Origin: Hoylesella pleuritidis JCM 14110
GTDB taxonomy: Bacteria > Bacteroidota > Bacteroidia > Bacteroidales > Bacteroidaceae
NCBI RefSeq assembly: GCF_000613725.1
Contig: NZ_BAJN01000019.1
Coordinates: forward strand, 1-34,563
Direction: 5' to 3'
DNA length: 34,563 nucleotides
Shown here: piece after piece, positions 31,700 to 34,563 of the stretch
Layout: each line of letters begins with the position of its first letter
Numbering within the stretch: position 1 is the first letter of the stretch
The notes under the pieces: generated by a model
Seen by the model: only the letters and a program-made list of their open reading frames with translations
Database searches by the model: none
Told to the model about the DNA's origin: nothing
Program-made: the position numbers and the translations under genes

Positions 31700-33972
31700 A
31701 AAAATCAGCATATCGAATATCTACGAAGTGGATATACAGTATCATTGCTTTATTCTTTGCAATATTACCTTTAACTCACGCTTACGGCCAAATAAAAAAA
31801 TACGAAAAGCTGCATTGTATTGGCCGAAATACATTCAATTTCATACCGAATGCGAAAGAACGGCCCTCCGTACATAAGAATAAAGATTTACTTATCGTAT
31901 ATTCGGACAGAGACGGTAATAAAGTTTATGCCAACCGATTTGCCCAAAGAGTGTTGAGTGAACAAAAGATGGGCAGCCCATATTATGTCATCAACGAGAA
32001 AAACGGCTTTTGTAAAGTTGTTGCCGCATCACAAGATATTATAGGCAAACCTAAGGGTATGCTGAGTGTTTTCCACGGCAGCAAGAGACATCTTAAAGAT
32101 GCAAGAACAGCACCTTTCGTCGGCTGGATTCCCAAAGAGCGTCTGCTGACTTTCGGACACGCTTTTGTATCGACCTCAAATAATGCACCCATCAGATACC
32201 GTATTGGAGCAGCATCTGCCGAACAGTTGTTTAATTTACATCCTTATTGCCAAGCAGACACCGTATCTGTTTTCAGAGACCCCTTCTTTTATGATAAAAA
32301 TGGACAAAGCGTAATATGGGGACAGATTGTCTACGCATATAAATATGACAAGAGTAAACAAGCTATTCTCATTTCCGACAGACCGACATTGAATGATCCT
32401 TCAAGAAAAGTTCTTGGCTGGATTCCGGGTAATCTGATTGCTGAGGTAGGTCAGAATCATTCTTTTTTGCTGAATCAAGAAAAGACAAACAGCGGTATTC
32501 CCTTGCAGTCTGATCTGTTATTCGCATTGAACGGAAACCGAGAAAACGGAGCAAACCGGATCAATCTGCCAGTATCCGTTTGGGATATGGACAAGAGTAA
32601 AATCATTAATATCAAGGGCGGAAGTTTTCCTGTCTCAGAAATCAAGCGAATGTACAACGGAAGTAAACAGTTGAACGTACACCTGCTGTTTTTTGAAAAA
32701 GATATTGCGGATGTCAAGGCATTGGCAAGTACTTTGCAAAGTATTGCGCTGAAAATTCCACAGACTGTTCATACGAGATTTTCTATAACATCCGTATCCG
32801 ACAACGGTAACAGACACCTGAAATGTACTGCGGATTATTCGCAGTGGCTTGCTTTTCTTGAAAAGATAACCTCTGATCGGATGAGGATTCCCGTATCCGG
32901 AGCTGGTTTCCATTCCGCTTTCGATACGATATTTGAAGAGTCTCCTTACGTGAAATTCGGTAACAACGTCTTCATTATTCTGGGAACGGACGAGTTCCCC
33001 ACTTTCACATTGGCAATCAAATCCAAGTTGGCAGTAAGATCTTCTAGTCTTCTGTTTGCACAGATGTCAAGCCAAGAGAGTCTGGCTTATCAGAATTTCG
33101 TTCTCCAAGCCAAAGAATTACTCGATGACAATATTTCTGGTTATATGAATTTCATAACCGGATATATCGCCGATCCCCAATGGGACAAGCCCAGTTTGTT
33201 TAAAGATATGAGTACCGATGATGAAAACGCGTATCTGTTGGATGTCCCGCAGAACAGCGTAGCCTCAGGCGGTCTTGTTTATCCGAAAACCAACGGAAAA
33301 TTGTCCAACCCCGGTTTTTCTAAGATATTGGACAGCTTATTCATACAGATCGAGACAAAAGATAAAGAATTGATTGCCTCACTGACGGAATATAAGAATA
33401 AATTAGGTGTACAGCGTGCCGTTCCTACGGATTACATAACTGAACGATGCGAAGCCTCAGATCTCTCTGTTGCAGAGCTTGACAGAAGCTGCATCAATGA
33501 GGCACTGTATGCCGACACATTACTGAATGATTCTGCCCTATCCGGAACTGCCGACGGCTATCTTTTCGATGCCGATGAAATGAAAAATTTGCTTGGCGGA
33601 TATCGAGACCTGATGCTCTATTTCACGTCTGATATGGGTAAAAAAGAGATTCGGACACTGCGAAAGGCTTATCGCCGGCAATCCAAAGAGCTCAACGACT
33701 TGTATCACAGGAAGGTCCTTTTCAGGAAATCATCCGTTTCTGATCTATTCTATTACAAGACAGGTATTCCCTCTTCTGAGAGTCTGAACAACGTAGTGAG
33801 GATAAAAGACTTGAGTCGGAGAAAATGCAATGTCACACGTTGGGATGATTGCTATCTGAGAATGTATGGGAAATTAGTACGACTGGAAGAACGCTTCAAG
33901 TCTCAAAAAATCCGGACAATCGAAATTGCAGGAACAACTTACTATTTCGTTCCCAAGCAAGAAGTACTTTAA
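31696..33972 (+). CDS. tssR: T6SS periplasmic protein TssR
   Basis: Encodes 758 residues, the expected size. It has a signal peptide (ALFFAILPLTHAYG) and then SH3-like beta repeats (YYVINEKNGFCKVVAASQ, then FVGWIPKERLLTF; KVLGWIPGNLIAEV repeats the same pattern). A von Willebrand A-like region follows (INLPVSVWDMDKSKIINIK to VFIILGTDEFP), in which the metal site is only partly kept (D-x-D, not D-x-S-x-S). The end is helical (about 610-758). TssR is a subtype iii envelope component, thought to lie in the periplasm. It is the final gene of the operon here, followed by a terminator, so the sheath, Hcp and VgrG genes form at least one separate unit. Confidence 0.85.
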   Translation: MKKSAYRISTKWIYSIIALFFAILPLTHAYGQIKKYEKLHCIGRNTFNFIPNAKERPSVHKNKDLLIVYSDRDGNKVYANRFAQRVLSEQKMGSPYYVINEKNGFCKVVAASQDIIGKPKGMLSVFHGSKRHLKDARTAPFVGWIPKERLLTFGHAFVSTSNNAPIRYRIGAASAEQLFNLHPYCQADTVSVFRDPFFYDKNGQSVIWGQIVYAYKYDKSKQAILISDRPTLNDPSRKVLGWIPGNLIAEVGQNHSFLLNQEKTNSGIPLQSDLLFALNGNRENGANRINLPVSVWDMDKSKIINIKGGSFPVSEIKRMYNGSKQLNVHLLFFEKDIADVKALASTLQSIALKIPQTVHTRFSITSVSDNGNRHLKCTADYSQWLAFLEKITSDRMRIPVSGAGFHSAFDTIFEESPYVKFGNNVFIILGTDEFPTFTLAIKSKLAVRSSSLLFAQMSSQESLAYQNFVLQAKELLDDNISGYMNFITGYIADPQWDKPSLFKDMSTDDENAYLLDVPQNSVASGGLVYPKTNGKLSNPGFSKILDSLFIQIETKDKELIASLTEYKNKLGVQRAVPTDYITERCEASDLSVAELDRSCINEALYADTLLNDSALSGTADGYLFDADEMKNLLGGYRDLMLYFTSDMGKKEIRTLRKAYRRQSKELNDLYHRKVLFRKSSVSDLFYYKTGIPSSESLNNVVRIKDLSRRKCNVTRWDDCYLRMYGKLVRLEERFKSQKIRTIEIAGTTYYFVPKQEVL

Positions 33973-33983
33973 AACAGTCAGAC

Positions 33984-34028
33984 CAATGGCATCCTATTTA
34001 ATCGGAATAGGATGCCATTGTCTTTTTA
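33984..34028 (+). terminator. Terminator of the T6SS operon
   Basis: A perfect 14-base stem, CAATGGCATCCTAT (33984-33997) with ATAGGATGCCATTG (34007-34020), 9-base loop, then TCTTTTTA. It is placed 12 bases after the tssR stop and defines the operon end. Confidence 0.85.
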
Positions 34029-34405
34029 TACCTCGACAAAACACTCTTACTGCATTAATATAACGGGAATGCAATACTCCCACCATTCAACTCATTTGAG
34101 GAATGATAAAAAATACCGGAAATTCCTTTTCACTCACTTCCTCGTTTATCTTCTCACTTACTTCCCCATTCGCTTTGCCAACTCAATCTGCGAATCTGCA
34201 TCTGAACGCTATTTCGAGAAGTATACGCCCAGTGGGGCAACAGTCGTATAGGAGTGGTCGAGAAGTATACGACCTCTCATCGTGCTTCTTAGATGATGAA
34301 GTGATGAACTTGGAGTGGCGAAGTACGAATTACCCTATTTTTTGCAATGAATTAGTGAGATATTATTAAATATCATTAATTCCCGGAAGATCTGTTTTCT
34401 TTTTC
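34029..34405. other. Gene-free AT-rich stretch after the T6SS operon
   Basis: Two short open frames here (34012-34251 and 34103-34369) have no coding-like composition and no family resemblance, so I call them chance frames. The stretch holds repeated words: TCGAGAAGTATACG at 34214-34227 and again at 34258-34271, and a degenerate third form (GGAGTGGCGAAGTACGA) at 34312-34328. It also has CACTCACTTCC/CTCACTTACTTCC units around 34130-34165. Confidence 0.5.
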
Positions 34406-34436
34406 TTTGTTGTTTGCATATTAATCTCTATCTTTG
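34406..34436 (+). promoter_or_regulatory. Bacteroidetes-type promoter near the right edge
   Basis: TTTG (34406-34409) and TATCTTTG (34429-34436) are 19 bases apart, an exact fit to the consensus. It faces outward, so a gene should start after base 34443, probably beyond the window. About 120 bases of leader remain here, with a pyrimidine-rich stretch (34456-34475) and no start codon context I can support. Confidence 0.65.
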
Positions 34437-34563
34437 CTTTCAAAGACAACGGATTGCAATTCCTCCTCTTCTTCCAAGAGCAAGACTGTCTTTCGAATGT
34501 GCAGAGGAGACTTCAAGAAGTTGTTTGAGGTTTTCTCTTTTTTGTTTCCACGCCGGCTTGATA

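Noticed and set aside
34012..34369. Two overlapping open frames after the T6SS terminator
   Set aside because: The translations are rich in Ser, Phe and Thr without domains; the first begins inside the terminator stem, and the region is made of repeated words. They look like chance frames.

Overview
The window looks like a chromosomal segment of a Bacteroidales bacterium, most like Prevotellaceae or a neighbouring family. The evidence is a fimbrillin-like lipoprotein, a mucin-type glycosidase cluster (GH109-GH35-GH31), rpmH divergent from efp, Bacteroidetes-style promoters (TTTG, about 19-20 bases, TAnnTTTG) without obvious Shine-Dalgarno sites, and a subtype iii type VI secretion (T6SS) locus, an architecture known only from Bacteroidetes. 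I name no species.

Layout. Bases 1-212 hold a CA dinucleotide tract, a CG-rich palindrome and the terminator of an unseen upstream gene. Bases 213-2096 encode a short acidic protein and a fimbrillin-like surface lipoprotein. Bases 2213-3133 encode a helical protein of unknown function. Convergent to it, on the minus strand, are ackA and pta (acetate/acetyl-phosphate pathway). Divergent from pta is a DUF2156 plus GNAT acyltransferase (5689-7454), followed by a Dna2-like nuclease-helicase (7611-11008). Bases 11525-18803 are a tight three-gene glycosidase operon whose products carry signal peptides. Its enzyme families fit release of alpha-GalNAc and beta-Gal from host mucin O-glycans or blood-group A structures. 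A related 65-base non-coding repeat lies on each side of this operon. Next come rpmH (minus), efp, a family 2 glycosyltransferase and radC.

Bases 22166-33972 are one AT-richer operon of ten genes: tssE, tssF, tssH (ClpV), tssG, tssN, tssK, two small single-pass membrane proteins (TssO-type), a single-pass PKD-fold protein and tssR. These supply most of the baseplate, the sheath-recycling ATPase and the Bacteroidetes-specific envelope complex. The sheath (TssB/TssC), Hcp, VgrG, PAAR and effectors are not in the window and should lie elsewhere, perhaps beyond the right edge, where a good promoter faces outward.

Four genes (ackA, the DUF2156-GNAT gene, the nuclease-helicase and tssN) are each split by an apparent one-base deletion, all explicable as loss of one base from a short homopolymer. 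Because ackA is central metabolism and all four events are the same type, consensus error is my leading explanation, not gene decay. No tRNA, rRNA, CRISPR array, transposase or integrase was seen.
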